Assembly: GCA_013397455.1 (NCBI GenBank)
Contig: VYZB01000291.1
Span: forward strand, 332,430 to 396,429
DNA: 64,000 nt
From: Crotophaga sulcirostris
Taxonomy: Eukaryota > Chordata > Aves > Cuculiformes > Crotophagidae
Reading direction: 5' to 3'
Below are positions 47,035 through 60,475 of this stretch, in pieces. The translations under genes and the position numbers were made by a program. The notes under the pieces are model-generated. The model ran no database searches. It was not told where the DNA came from and worked only from the letters and a program-made list of their open reading frames with translations. How positions within the stretch are numbered: the first letter of the stretch is position 1; every line of letters begins with the position of its first letter.

Positions 47035-50000
47035 AAATTATTCCAGGAACAGAAAGGAAAGAATCTAAGAACAATGAATTTAAGGTTGACATTTCCCCCA
47101 TCAACTGGAAATTTTAACCTGTTCAAAAGGAAATGGCATATAAATGAAGCCATGAGAGAAATCAGGCTGAGGAGCTGGGGTAGGGAACTGGCATTGGGGG
47201 TTCAAAACACAGCCTTAGTTTCCATGTTGCTTAGAGAGAACAAATCCATGGAGAATTTACTTTATGTGGACTACGGGAATAGGAAATTTTGTATTCACTG
47301 TGTTTTACTGAGTATATCTAAAAAGAACATCAGTAAAATATACCTCAGCACTGCGAGTTTTATCTCGGTCCCTTGAATAAGATTATTTTTTATATTTTAA
47401 AAGGCATACTTTGACCCATTGCTAATTTCAGGCCAAAGAAATGATCTAATAAAATTTAAGGCCATAATAATTAATTCTTTATGACCTCCTCATTTTGCAT
47501 AGTTTCTTTATATCTGAGTCTTAAATGAATGAGGGGGAAAGGTTAGTGTTTGTCTGTGCCTGCCTGTCTGCATATCTGTCCATTAAGGTTCCCATCTAGA
47601 TGGTGGATCATGGTGCTCATGGTCAATTTTCCTTCATTGGCACCAAATCAAATTCTGATTCAATTTCAGGGGTGAGGTTTAGCCTTTAAAAATTTGGAGA
47701 GGTCTATTTACCTAGGACATTACATGTCTATTTCCTACCACATTTTAGGGGTTTTTATGTTCTCGATCTTGGAGGCAATTTAGATAACCCTAGCCTAAGG
47801 TAAGAGTATTGGTCTTTCCTGTAACCATAAGTGTGCACATGGGTGAAAAAGTCAGAAAGGTTTTAACAATGGAACAACCCAGTTGAACATGGCCTTTTCT
47901 GGGGAATTGGGTGTGTTTGAACAGTGGGCTTTGTAAGCAAGGCAATAATAGCTTCACATAGACAGATAATGATGGATGTTATGGAATTGTGAATTGGGGT
48001 TTAAAATTGTGCCCTCCTGCCCTCAAACCTCCTTACACATACAAACAAAACAAAGCAAAGTTTGAGATGGAAGCATTAAACTGGATTGGCTGAAAAGCTT
48101 TCCTCTTACTGGAGGGGGTAAGCCTGTATCAGATAGTGTTGAAATCGCCTACTTGACCCTTGTCTAACCTTCAATCCAGAACGTACAAAGTAGGGCAGAG
48201 CTAATCCCAGCAAGTAGGTTAAAGCAAACAGACTAACAATTTACTATCACTCAGAGAATGTCGCTTTCTGAAGTTTCTGCTCACACATGATTTTGGAAAC
48301 AAGAGATGTTAAAAGCAGAGATGCATTACAGGGAGAATATGAAGCTCCACTTTAAATCCAGTGAAAGCTCCTCACACTTAACCAGCACTGAAGAAGACAT
48401 CTTTGTATTGTTTGTATGTAAGGTGGAACAGTGTTACGTATGACTTCCAGAGTGCAATATAGTGATTCTACAGCAGATTTTCCCCACACTTATCATTTTC
48501 CTGAAAGATGTCAGGTCACCTGTCAAGCCTTTTGTCACGATGTATAGCGTTCTCGATAGCACAAATAAAAACAATTATGTAAAATAAATATGTATGGAGT
48601 TATTGATGGTTATGAAGATTTTCTTCTTGTACAACTGCTTATGGAGGAGTTGTTTTAGGCTGAAAACCTCTAGACTCTTCCTATATCACCACGGAGCACA
48701 GAAGACTGAAAAAAATGGAAAGTGGCAATTCTTCAAACATAGCCTTTCAGTTGGAAAAGTTTGTTTGTTTTGTCAAAGCTGGACTGTGCTGATGCTAGCT
48801 AGGTTGATCTGCCCCTTAGTTTCCAGTTAGTTCTGACAACTTATATGGCCTTATCATGTGTGACAGGTACGTAGCTGAGGTTTTGGTTCAGCTTTGTGGT
48901 TGCCAACGCCAAAGTCCTCTCAGCCTTTAGGGGAGTTTGGATCTGATTCCATTACAGGACATTGTGGTTTAGATTCATTTTTTCTTGTATCCAACAAGAC
49001 ATTGTGACAGCAGAGATTGTGTACAATGTGGATAGACATTGACATGGTGAAATTATGATGTTAGGGTTGTTTGAGAGGCTTTTATCTATTAATTACCTAT
49101 ATTATTTATCTATGTGAGGCAAGTGTCACGTTCCTTGTATTTTTTCCTTGAGATTCCTGACTATAAATTTGCCCTATAAAAATGAACTAGAACTTTGTTG
49201 GAAGGTTCATCAAGGCCAGAAACAATTCTAGCTAAGAAATAAACTACATTCAAAGATAAAAGAAGTGCAAAAATTGCAGACATTACCATAAATTACTTGC
49301 AATACCCAAACTGTAGTTATGCTTTTCTTTGTTTGCCTTTTTTTTTTTTAATAATTTGTTCCAGCATGAGAGTCTCTTTTTAAAGAGAGAGTTCATGAAA
49401 TGCTGACAGCCTGAAGCAGGAATGAGACGACAGAATATTTCCCACTGAAATATACAGTGAGCTCATTAAAAATACAGTCAATTTTTTTAGTAGTAAAATC
49501 ATTTTAAGTTTGCTTATATGGTGCACATAAATCTGAAAGCCTGAATTATTGAGTATTATTAAGCCTAATGCCTTGAAATCTGCACTATTGTTCCCTCTGC
49601 ACTTTCAAAGGCAATATTCAGCTGCCCACAGTCCCCGGAAAAATACTTTCCCTTTCAAATGTACGTACTAAAGCCACTGAGACCCTTCCTGGATCCCTCA
49701 GTCTTTACTCAGTCCTTTCCTGAGCTTTTCTGGGCAGTGAAGCCAAACACCCAGCATTTCGAGGTGAGATCAGATTATGAAGATAATCCCAGAGAAAAGC
49801 ATAACAAAATCAAACCAGTAAAGAAATTAGTGGAGTGTGGAAAACCCAAGAGACTGCATTTCCTCTTATTTTACTCCTTCTCCCACTCTGCTTCATGCTG
49901 AATCTGCTGTCTTATCTGTTTCTCATTTTTGATATGTGATTTTGTTGGCACTAACAGGAATTTTTTTTCCTCTTATTCTGGAAGACATGCCAAAGAGCGC

Positions 50001-53000
50001 ACAGAAAGCTCATATGACTATCTTTTAATGGTATATGTGAAAGAATGAGGAATTTTAAAGGAAGAAGGAACATACTTGCAATTAAAATCACATGCTACAT
50101 CCTGTAAATAGACTTTCACTGGAAGAGTCACATCTCAGACACATGCTGCAACAGTTCCTGCACATGGCTCTGACTGTCATGAAACTACTTTCTGGTAAAA
50201 TATTTGCACTTCCTGAAGTTATATACACAGGACACCTTCCGGTGAAGCAGTGGCAGAGGAGGGAACTCAGTGGATTCTCTAGCATTTAGGGTCTTTAGTG
50301 TAAATGAAAGCCAAATCAATCCTATTTTTTTTTCAGTTGTCAGATTAGTTTAGTAGCATCACATTTCTGAATTTGTGATGCTGTCTTTCACACTCACACT
50401 TGCACAGAGATCTGCCCACATGCATGGTTGCACCCTCTGTTTCCTTTCCCCGTCCTGCTGATTCTGGTTCAGATCTGTAGCTGAGGACTGGACCTAGCAT
50501 ACAAGTGTGCTTCTGAAGCACAGCTATTTTTGGTTGAAGCAATAAGCTGATGGCGTCACAGTCAGGTAGAAACAACACCAACTCCATAGCCTTACATCGC
50601 TCAGAATATTCCACTCATTACTTCTGTTCCAGGAATGACAAAACCTCATCCCACTTGTGTTCGTTGGCTTTCATTTGATATTTATTTCCTTAAAAACCTG
50701 GGTTCCTCCTTCATGTAGCACTGGCAGGCATTCGTTACTCCTCCAGACAGCACAGTAAGCGTGAAAGCACGATTGTGTGCCTGCAAGGCTGGCTGAACAT
50801 GTGGGCTTGCATGTTTAGGACTCCTTATAGTGACTGAATAGCTTTGCAACATGGGGTCTATTTTAACCATATCTTCACTGGGTTTTCCTGGCACAAAGAC
50901 TTCTCCTAGACCTAATGCTGAAGAAATTATAAATTTAGTTTGTAAAATTAAAGCAATCACATGTAACTTTGCCATAATTGGGTTGAGTGTGTAAATACAT
51001 TGTTTTTAAGTGGTCACTGAGATCCGTTATCAAACCATAGAATGATCTGGCTTATGTTTGCCCCAGAACGTGAACTATTTCGAAGCTTTATATTTTCCAT
51101 ATAAAAGATGGTTAAAAGGATATTTTCTCACTCATTTTATGAAGTTTAGTAGGTTCGCTGGGGTAAGGCTTAGCATAAGGAACAAATAAGTTACTCTCAT
51201 ATGTTGTAAGAGCGTTAGAAATAACACCTCATATACCTTCCTTCACAATTATTTTTTATCTTCTGTGTCTTAGACACACTTATCCCAAATTTTCAGGTCT
51301 CTGTCCTTCACTGAAAGTATGCCAGTCCTGAGACTTTAATGTTAAGAACATTTCCACAAGGAAGTATTACTTTAACAAGGGTGGAAAGTGCTCTCCTTAG
51401 AAGAGCAATTATCATTAAAGATTCATTATCAAAAGAATAGTTACCTAAAGCAGAAAAGTATGAACAGTCCCACTGATTCATTCTCCTGACAAAGTGTGAC
51501 AGCAATCCCAAGACGAATATATTTCAAAGACTAGTACAAATTTGGTCTGTCTGTCTATGCATATAATATGCCTATTGCTATATTACCAGATGGAGCACAT
51601 CTTTAACTGATGCTAACAGGCTGATACCTTTAATGATGATATGCTGTTTTATACCATGTGGGGACCTGTTCGTACATTTTTAACCACAGGCTGAATTTTC
51701 TCTTTGGTTTTCTATTACAGGTCATCTTCTCATAAGGGTTAACTTCTTCACCAACATCTTAGAACTCAAAGTGAGACTTCAACTTCACACCATAGGCTCG
51801 TACTTTCAAACCTTTTGAGATTCAATCACTGTAGGCACATGTGGCACAAACTGTGATTTGCTTAAGTCTTTATCATGAATCATTTATGTTCCCCTGTACC
51901 ATATATAGCACGCAAGCTAGGGATGACCCATGCTCACTATGTGTATGATAAGCTTTTATTCACTCCCTGGCTGAGGCTCTGGGAAAACAAATTTTTTCAT
52001 AATGGATTTACTCCAAGGCAGATCTTAGAGGAACTAAACATGAAGATTTATAGGCTTCTTTAAGACTTTTAATTTAAGAAGAAATGTACATGCTGAGCTT
52101 TTAGAGTATATATCTGTATACACATATTAAAATCTAATTATACATAGACATATATGTATCACTTTTCAATGAGCGATTTGGCAGATTTTAGTAGAAATTG
52201 AATCTAGTAGATTAAATATTTATTAGTATTACTATGCTAAGACCAATGTACCTTTAATAAAAAAATAGTAACAAAATGAAGTTCCACTTTGCCAAGAAAA
52301 ACAATATAGCAACAATAACCAACCATGTTGGCTTTTTCTCATGTCAGAGTTGGGCAGTACCAATTTATAAAGTTCTTCACCACACACAAAACTCTCAACA
52401 AAATCAGTAGGAATTTGTTTAAATATAGATTTAATTAAATCCACCGAATCTGGCCAGCTATCAGTAACTTTGGTCAGGATGAGAATCTGAAGGAGATTGT
52501 TGAAACTTTCCCATCTCTGCCATTATATAAATGTTATTTTTGCTAGGATATCTTCCTTCACCCCCACCCCCCAAGCAGTTCAGAGACAATAAAACACCAG
52601 GAATCCCTGAAGAGTGGTAAAATGCTGACATGATTTAAGGAGGAAGACTCTGATAAGAAGATAAAAATCTAATAAACAGAGTCTGGAGGACCTTGGCAAG
52701 TCTCAGCTGCTTGCCAGTGTAAGCAAAGCCCCTCCCAAGGAAAACAAAGGGAACCTTAATCTCAAGGACATTCCACTCACAAACCATCTGAAGGAGAAAG
52801 TCAAGGCCATGACCTCTGCAGTCTGAAGTTATGAGCATACTGGCAAGAAAATATTTGACTTGGTTCAAGAAGCAAAATCAGTCATTGGATTTTTTAATAT
52901 CTTTTTTCTTCAATAAGAGACAAAATAATGCAGTGCTGTGTTATGTGTAAATGTGTATATATACACGCCTCTTCTCATTATTAAGTGGAAGACTTATTCA

Positions 53001-56000
53001 CATGCCCAGGATACATATATATTATCATTATTATTATGAATGATATATACATTGAATCAAATATCTATGCTCCAAGACTTCCCCAAGATAAATAAGCTAA
53101 TTGTATATGACTGCTGTATTTTTGACCAGACAAGACACCATGTCAACAGATTAAAATGTTGCCTTTGTGTCTTACTGTTTGTAACTTCAGGCCACTTAAA
53201 AGCTTCTGGAAGATAGCTAGGCTGTAATTAGTTACAAGGAGTCTAAATTGGTTCTGATAAATCAAATGGAAACACAATCCAACATCTAACAGCTAAAGTT
53301 TTCTCAGGCTGCAAAGATTCATTGTCTTCTTTGGTCAGCATCTACTTACCCTTAGTACTCAATCTCCTGCCCTTCTATGGACACTTCACTTGTTTGCAGC
53401 ATGGAAAATGAAGACATCAGAAACATTTGGAAAGCGTGGTCTTCAGACTGCCCCTTAACACTTTTCTGAAATTTCTGTTCTGATCTGAAATGTTGGTAGT
53501 GTTCAGATATTAAAGGTACAGATAAAGATAAAGGAACTTCTTAGCTTTGTGGAATGTGCAGACTTTGCTTTTGGAAGTCACCACTTCTTGTCATTCAAGT
53601 TCAAATTTAAGAAATACAGGTGATCTCCAAATAAGCGCAGCACCATAAACCTCTTTGCTTTTCTACCTATTGAATTTTACTCCTAGGAATATCTGGAAAC
53701 ATTCCTTATCTTAGAGGAAATTCTCCTCTGGTGCAGAGGATTAAGACTTGACGTGTCACATTCCACTCACTATGGGAAGATCTCCAGCTAAATATTTCAT
53801 ACAGATTTTTAATGCCCCATTTATTTCCAGATGCTAGTACCTTTATTAAGGTTAATTGTACTGCCCTGAAACATGGCTATGAAGCACATTATTCACACAC
53901 ATTGCTGCACTTAACTAACCCTTTGGGTTCCCTTACCAATACCTAGCATTTTGACTTTATCACTGGATACTGTAATCTTCTCAGACCTTCTTTGTGAACA
54001 GGGACCAGCAGAAATGTCTTGAGGTGCCAAATCACTAAGACGTAGTGACAAATAGAAGTAATCCCCTGCATACTCAGAAAACGTCCAGATTGACCCCATC
54101 TCTTCTTAGGGAACAAAAACTCCCAAACATTCCCTGGATAAGAATAATTATTATTTTTCACCAGTGCTCTATCAGAAACTGGGAATTTGAATTTTGAGCT
54201 GTGAGGGAGTAAGTTGTACAACATAAAGAGAAGCAAGGATGATCTGCTAGAGAGATAAACCTGACAAGCAGAATTTGGGTTCAGTCTGAGAGTAGTCTAG
54301 CATCCGTCAGAAGTCTGAACTAATCTGAACTGAACCCTGCCCCTCCAATAACCTGCCTTGTTGTTGTGGCACCTGATGACATTTTCTGCCGTGTTGTGTA
54401 ATGACTTAAGGGCTGTAATGGGTTGCATGCTGTTAAATGTCATCAAATGCCATGAATCATAAACAATCCTGGCTTCTAAACCAGAGATTAGGGATATTTA
54501 TGAAGTTTAGTCTCAGTTTGGGCTATCCAGACTCTTGAAGTTCAGAGAGTCCCTTTTATTCTTCTTTTTTTTTTTTATTTTTTATTGCACAGACTGTTTC
54601 CTGCTGCCATGATTGACCCTGCTGCTAATACACCCAAACTGCAGAGCTTGATGTTAATCCAAAGGAGCTGAATGTCTGAGCTGATTGCCTGCTGACAGCC
54701 AGTGTAAAACTCAAAAGCATGACTGCAGATATTGAGATTAGATATTGGAAGACAAAAAAAAGTGTGTGTGGGGGGATGCAACTGTTTCTTCTCTGTGGAA
54801 ACATCAGGAAACAATCCCTATTACCCCATCCTTAAGTGCAATTTCTGGTTTCCAAAACTTTGCTATGTTACAAACCTTTTATTGATCCTATAAGAATGAA
54901 AGCAGATACAACAAAGAAGCCATAAAGAATAAAGATAAAAGAGGAGTAAAAGGGACAAGGCACTTACTGTTGTTTGTTATAGTCTTAAAAGGAATTAAGT
55001 TAAAAAAAGAAAGGGGAATAAAAAAAATAAGCACCATAAAATGTGATGAGGGGGGACAAAATCCAGCTCTGGCTATAACTGGCTGTATGTACACTGAGTC
55101 ATATTGCCATGCTTGTATAGGAAGATACTCCACAGGACAGTTTGCTAGAACATTTTTGGTTTACTTTATATGAATTTCCTGGAGAAAGGACTGAGGATTA
55201 AATTTATATTAAATGCTGTGTTTCTGTTCACCTATGGCTTTACTGAAAGAGACAAGGGAATTACACAAACACACACAGAGGCATAAATGTTCTCTGGTGT
55301 CACTGAATGACTATTCTGGTCATGCTGTGTTACCATGTTTGATACTTGGACATACCTTACTGATCGTATTTGGATTTGTTCTTCCTAAAGATTATCTGTC
55401 TATAAGTGACAAAGATCTCATGTTGTCTGCCAGGTCATCTGATGCTGTTGAAGATAAATGCTCATAAATCTTATCTGAAAGCTCTTTTGAGCCAAATGGA
55501 AGCACTTTGGTGAAATCCCTAAGAAAGAACCTGACTAAACTGGTCTGTAAAAGGCCTGATTCTGACCAAGCCTGTTTCTTCAGCTGGGGAACTAACCTTC
55601 TTACACATTTATTATGGCAAGCAGCACTGACACTGAATGAGTGTAAATATTCATTAATAATGACAAATCATTCTGGATGCTGCGCACAAGCAATAAAGGA
55701 AGAGGCTTCTGCATAAATAAGCAAGCAGATGTTTCGGAAGGTTTAAGACATTATTCTCGTATTTCCAAAGCAAGTTAATGATGTAGATGTTCCAACCTCA
55801 AGTCCTTTAAACCCATTTGGAAATCCTGTATTTGGGCAAGTCACAAGCACCTGAAAACATCTGATTCAAACTCAGGGTTAAAAGCAAACAGTTTGTGTTT
55901 ATATGCTATTCTACCATTGAGCTGAGCTCGTAGAAATGTAGACAACCATCCATCCCTCTTCAACACTCCCTCCCCAGCACTCCCTAAACTTGTATTAGGA

Positions 56001-56357
56001 GTTGAGGAAGAAGTCAGAGGTGGTTATTGTGCACAAATCATCTGCTGGCTGAAGTTTTTGGTGGCAGCCAAGAGAGAAGAAGGAAAAAAATTAGAAAAAT
56101 TTCAATTTCAGGACCATTATTATTTTCATTAATCATAAGAGGCGCTGTCACCCCTGTCCTTATTCTTTAGAGGGAGATCTATTATACGGTCCATTTAGTC
56201 CAAGCCATATTACCTCATATGTTTTCCTGGCTGACCAAATAAGACTTAAGAGATAAAACAATTTACTGTTCATTATGATCCGTGTCACTGGAATCAATCT
56301 ATTAACCTACATTAACTGGATATGTGACGATAGCTCACATACACGCTTCTCCGATTT
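47035..56357. other. Unique AT-rich non-coding DNA, no gene seen
   Basis: No open frame above about 97 codons outside the tract before it. Part of it (54350-54480, with ATGTCATCAAATGCCATGAA-type sequence) has a conserved look. A T-rich run occupies 54553-54585. A small splice-site-bounded segment at 51721-51770 is discussed in the findings. No transposable element recognised. Confidence 0.5.
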
Positions 56358-56436
56358 AAAAAAAAGAAAGAGAGGATAAAGGAGGGGCTGAAAGGAGGGG
56401 GGTGGAAAAAGAGAGGGAGAGAGAGGGAAAAGGAAA
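56358..56436 (+). repeat. 79-bp near-homopurine GA-rich tract
   Basis: Purine throughout except for four pyrimidines (56377, 56388, 56389, 56403). The last 33 bases (56404-56436) are uninterrupted, with a 15-bp mirror-symmetric GA core centred at 56421. GAGA-type repeat at the edge of the next block. Confidence 0.8.
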
Positions 56437-56720
56437 TCAAGGCCCATAAAGTGCAGCAGACGTATAATTTGCCAAGCGAATACAACTTCATTTTCCAGCG
56501 GCCACTGCTGCGCCCTCCACATCTTCACGCAGCCCCTGACCTGTGAAGAATTCTAACAAATTGGCTTCTATTGTGAAGCCAAAAGGTGCCATCAATGAAG
56601 GGACGGTTCGCTGGTCCTAAAGTATGATGGGAAATCGCAGGCTGGAATAAAGAGCTGCAGTTTTATGAAGTTAACCCGTTGAGGTTAAATCCAAGCGGGG
56701 AGGCTGGAGCAGGCTCTTGC
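56437..56720. promoter_or_regulatory. Candidate conserved non-coding block
   Basis: Balanced GC, repeat-free, directly abutting the GA tract. Contains AGCGGCCACTGCTGCGCC, TTCTAACAAATTGGCTTC, a HOX/CDX-like TTTTATGA (about 56661) and GTTAACCCGTTGAGGTTAA (about 56670-56688). Among the most enhancer-like stretches in the window by texture. GA-rich next to a balanced core also resembles an open-chromatin site. Unverified. Confidence 0.3.
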
Positions 56721-59700
56721 CCCTTCCAATGACTTAATAGGGAGAAAAGGATTTATTCAAATGTGTTACCCAAGTGCAGGGAAATGTCCCTTGCCAAGCA
56801 AGGGAGAAAGAAGAGTTTCTCTCTGGCATGTAGACGAAGCAACTTCTGCTGTGCCACAGTGCGGGTTCATTCTCTCTCTTTTGCTCTCTTTTTTCCTCTC
56901 CATGCTTGATAGATTGTAAGTGTCTAGAGGGAAGAAAGTGAATCAATAGGTGGTCTTCCTGATGCTCGTTTGCACAGCAAAATAACTTTTGAGTAAACAG
57001 CCAATGAGTTAATGTAGTGCCACTTCTACACAGCTCCATCAGTCTATTTACTCTGGATTTTCGCTTGCTTATTAAGAGCTCATCTGGGTACAGGTACTTT
57101 TTTTTTATAAAACATTACATACTGGGATATTAAAACATAAGCATACTGGAGTCCTGCTGGCATGTGATAACTAGGAGATGTTTCCTTTGTGCTGACTGCC
57201 CCAGTGCTTTCTGACCCAGCTCTTCTTGCACAGAGAAGGCTGTTGAGTGCCCAGGATCTGGCAGGGACTCTGCCCTGCTCTCAGTCACTCTGTGCCCAGG
57301 CTCCAGAATCACATGCTCAATGTACTGGAAAGGGATGGGAATGGTATTAGCACCATTTCCAAAGGGTTTTTTGCAAGTATTAATGTGGCAAGCACTAAAC
57401 TTCATATTGTTACTATAGTTGTTTTAGTTAGATATTGAAAGTACTTTGCGTGGAAACCAGCAGGTTTGCACCGATGCTCCTCTCTTGGATTGCAGATACC
57501 TCACTCGTGTGCAGTTATTAACCTTGAGTTACTCCCCTTTGTTCTCAACATACAGCCCTTGTGGCCATGACACTGGATTTCTCTGAAGTGGTGAAGCTTC
57601 TGTGCTCTGCTGTGCTTGCTGGCTCTGTCCTTGTGTATGCCAGTAAAGCATGGGCAACCATGAGTATGTAGATTCTCCAAAGATCTGGCCCATCTCCACC
57701 GGCTCTTGCAGCAGTTGTATCAAATTGGACTCATTTTCCCCTCTAGAGATAAGGTGGGCTTTAATAGCAATGACTAGTGGGGCAATATTCCCATCCTGGT
57801 AGCATCTGCTTTAACTATTCCTTTCAGCCCAGCAAATTACAAATACATAGCTAGAAAACCTATGCATAGTCCAGGACTAGTTTTCTCATAATTCTGCAGA
57901 AACAATAATGAAGGACTGCAAGGGTACCTACAGTGATTGTAAGGAATAGTAGAATAAAAATAATATTATGGCTGTGCCTCATAGTTTTTGTTCTGTGCAG
58001 TGAGCCATGATGCTAAGAAGTGGACTAGCGTTTTGCAGAGGCTATCACTGTGCCTTCAGGCAAAAAAAGAGACTGTAAATTAACAGTCTGAGGGAGAAAA
58101 AAGACAAAAAGTCTTGCCAGAGGCCATCCCAGAAACTAAGTGGTAGAGCCAAGGATAGAATCAAAGCTACCTGCTTTGCCCATTTGACCACATTTTCCTT
58201 AATCTTTTTAATGATCTCATTCATTGCAAAATACAAAAAAATAGATCATAACTTCAGTGGGCTGAGCAGAGTCTGTGAACATGGTCCTTAACCAGATTGA
58301 GTCTTTTGACTCATCCAAGCCGTGTTGGGTCACAGACAGGGCCATGGATCTGGCTTTTGCTCAGTTGTGTTTCCTCCTTGGCCACGTGGCCTCCAGCACT
58401 TCAGATCTTCATACCTCAGATTTCCCACTTGCAGCATGAGGCTAAAAATACTTTGTTCAAGTCAACGAAAAAGTCTGAGGTGCTCCTGGAAAACTACAGG
58501 GCATGGAGTTCACTGGGGTCAAAAAATCAGTCACAGACACTGGCTGGATACAGAGCCTTCTAAAAGAAAAGAAGGATTATAGAGGTTACAGAAACTATTT
58601 CCTCATCCTCAAAGGCACATTCTTCATAAAAGTGAACACCCTCCCCCCACCCCACCCCACTGCACTGAAATACATGATTTATTCTTAAGACACTTTTGCA
58701 AAATCTGTTCAAGTCCCTGTGGCGGAACAAACAAGGGAATAAATTTTCCAAGACTGTTAATATAGAACTGCAATTCTTCAGTTAAAAAGAACGAAACAAA
58801 ACAACAGTAAAGTAAAACAATACAGCAAACCAACCTTGTGGCTGTCCTATACTTTGGAATTTACAAGGGCAGTACTTGTAACACTCAATTAAAGGAATTC
58901 AATGTTTATCTCACTGTAGGTAAAAATCAGGGATAAGTGGGTTAAGCAGACAAGAGGAGTAGTGAAGACACACATGTCTCTCCTTGAGAGGCTGGAGGTC
59001 TAAGAAAAGCAGGGAAATTAATGTACTGGAGGTCTAGTCACAGTTGGCAAAGGAAATAAAAGTTGGAAGTGTATTAATGTCATGGTTTCAGACTTTATTC
59101 CCTCTCCAGAGCACACAGAATTGCGACCTCAAAATCTGAAAATTAAACTGAAAGGAAATGTTTGTTCTTACAAAATAGCAATTCATTACTGGGAATGGAG
59201 ATATTTAACCAATAAATGATTGCTTAATGGCCCATAGGACCTCTTCTGCAGTTACAAAAACACTTCATGTTCTTAAACAACCAAGGATACCTCTTGAAAA
59301 TGCCATGCTTAAAAATACCATGAGGTTTTATTTGCTGCTTGATAAATGTCCATAAACGGATACTCCCTGGGTGCCCTGGTGTAACAGAGCACTGAGGATC
59401 AAGGTGTGGTGGAAGAGAGTAAAGGGGGAGTTAGGATGGAAGAAAATGTGTCTGTCTCTGGTTACACACCTCTGCAATGACTTACAGCTTGCTCAGCCTG
59501 CCTATCTCTCTGGTGAACTTTATCTTATGATGAGTCTCAGTGTTGAGTGAAGGGGAACAGAATCTGTTATTTTTCCCAGAATATAGAAGAAGCTCTTTTG
59601 AAAAAGGAATGTCAGCATGACACTATATTTTCAGGCCACTGCAGCAATGATCTGATTGAACTTTTTATGGCTGTTTTAAAATCTTTCTCTATTTCTCATA

Positions 59701-60328
59701 GGAAATCCAAGTTTACCAGTAACCATAACTACCTCAGTTTTTCCTGCTGAGTAGAGGAGTAAGTGCTGAATGTTAATATGAGGCCTGGCTTTCTGCAAGG
59801 ACTTCCAAGCAGTTGTTGTGATTGAGCAGATGACAAGGTCTGCTGCTCAGTACAACATTACAAGATCTGGTACTTCTGCTGGTCCCAACCATCTCTGCTT
59901 AACCTTGTGCATTTCCAGCATGACAACTGCAGTAGGAATTAAGTTAACCCCTAATGCCATATGAACATGGAGACACAGAGTATGGAGGAATGACTGCACA
60001 TGTAACTCACCAGAGTCACTAACAGTGATATAAATTACTTGTGGCATTTGAAAATGAAGAGTGTGTGTGAGTGCGTGTATACAGATGTGTGCATGCGTAA
60101 ACAAAACACCTCATTTCACAGCTTCCAGTGAGATGATTTTCACTCCTCATTCATCCCAGGACACTGTTAGAGTTTCCTAATTAGAAACATTCTTCTTCAT
60201 TAGTATTCTCTTCTTCAGCCAATGCTGGCATGGACAAATATCCTGGGATATTTTAGTTTGTCATTTAGGCAGCTGATTTTTGTACTTCTCCCTGTTGAAG
60301 AATCTAAGATCTATGCAAATATGCTGAA
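56721..60328. other. Unique AT-rich non-coding DNA, no gene seen
   Basis: Open frames up to 101 codons (minus strand 56734-57039) without domain signal. Contains the minus-strand G-quadruplex motif at 58639-58658 and TG/CG-rich alternating runs at 60061-60099. Confidence 0.5.
58639..58658 (-). other. Strong G-quadruplex motif (minus strand)
   Basis: On the minus strand the order is GGGG, GGGG, GGGGGG, GGG, with single-nucleotide loops T, T and A. On the plus strand the runs are C3 (58639-58641), C6 (58643-58648), C4 (58650-58653) and C4 (58655-58658). One-base loops predict a very stable parallel quadruplex. Confidence 0.85.
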
Positions 60329-60398
60329 GGAATGGAATGGAATGGGATAGAATAGAATAGAATAGAATTGAATTGAATTGAATTGAATTGAATTGAAT
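60329..60398. repeat. Pentamer microsatellite in three ordered blocks (14 units)
   Basis: Units in order are GGAAT x3, GGGAT x1, AGAAT x4, TGAAT x6, all in register for 70 bp. They abut the 3' end of a minus-strand CR1, so the array is probably an expanded CR1 tail. Confidence 0.93.
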
Positions 60399-60475
60399 AT
60401 TTAAGTTGGATGGGACTTACAATGGTCATCTAGTTCAACTGCCTTACCGTTTCAGTGCTGGCAAATCAAACTACA
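60329..60475 (-). mobile_element. CR1 LINE 3' end with pentamer tail
   Basis: After the pentamer array the plus strand reads AAGTTGGATGGGACTTACAA, TGGTCATCTAGTTCAACTGC and CTTACCGTTTCAGTGCTGGC, the reverse complement of a CR1 3' UTR subtype distinct from both kinds near 7 kb. Similarity fades by about 60475, so only some 75 bp of body remain. Strongly 5'-truncated. No target duplication identified. Confidence 0.8.

Noticed and set aside
46900..47376. 158-codon open frame, among the longest outside the CR1s
   Set aside because: Its N-terminal part is a Ser/Phe/Pro run produced by the TTTCCC tract, the remainder has no recognisable domain, and there is no promoter or splice context.
51036..51075. 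CATAGAATGATCTGG, reminiscent of a CR1 tail
   Set aside because: Similarity does not extend into the CR1 3' UTR on either side. The same applies to CATAGAATAG-like strings near 41508 and 44573.
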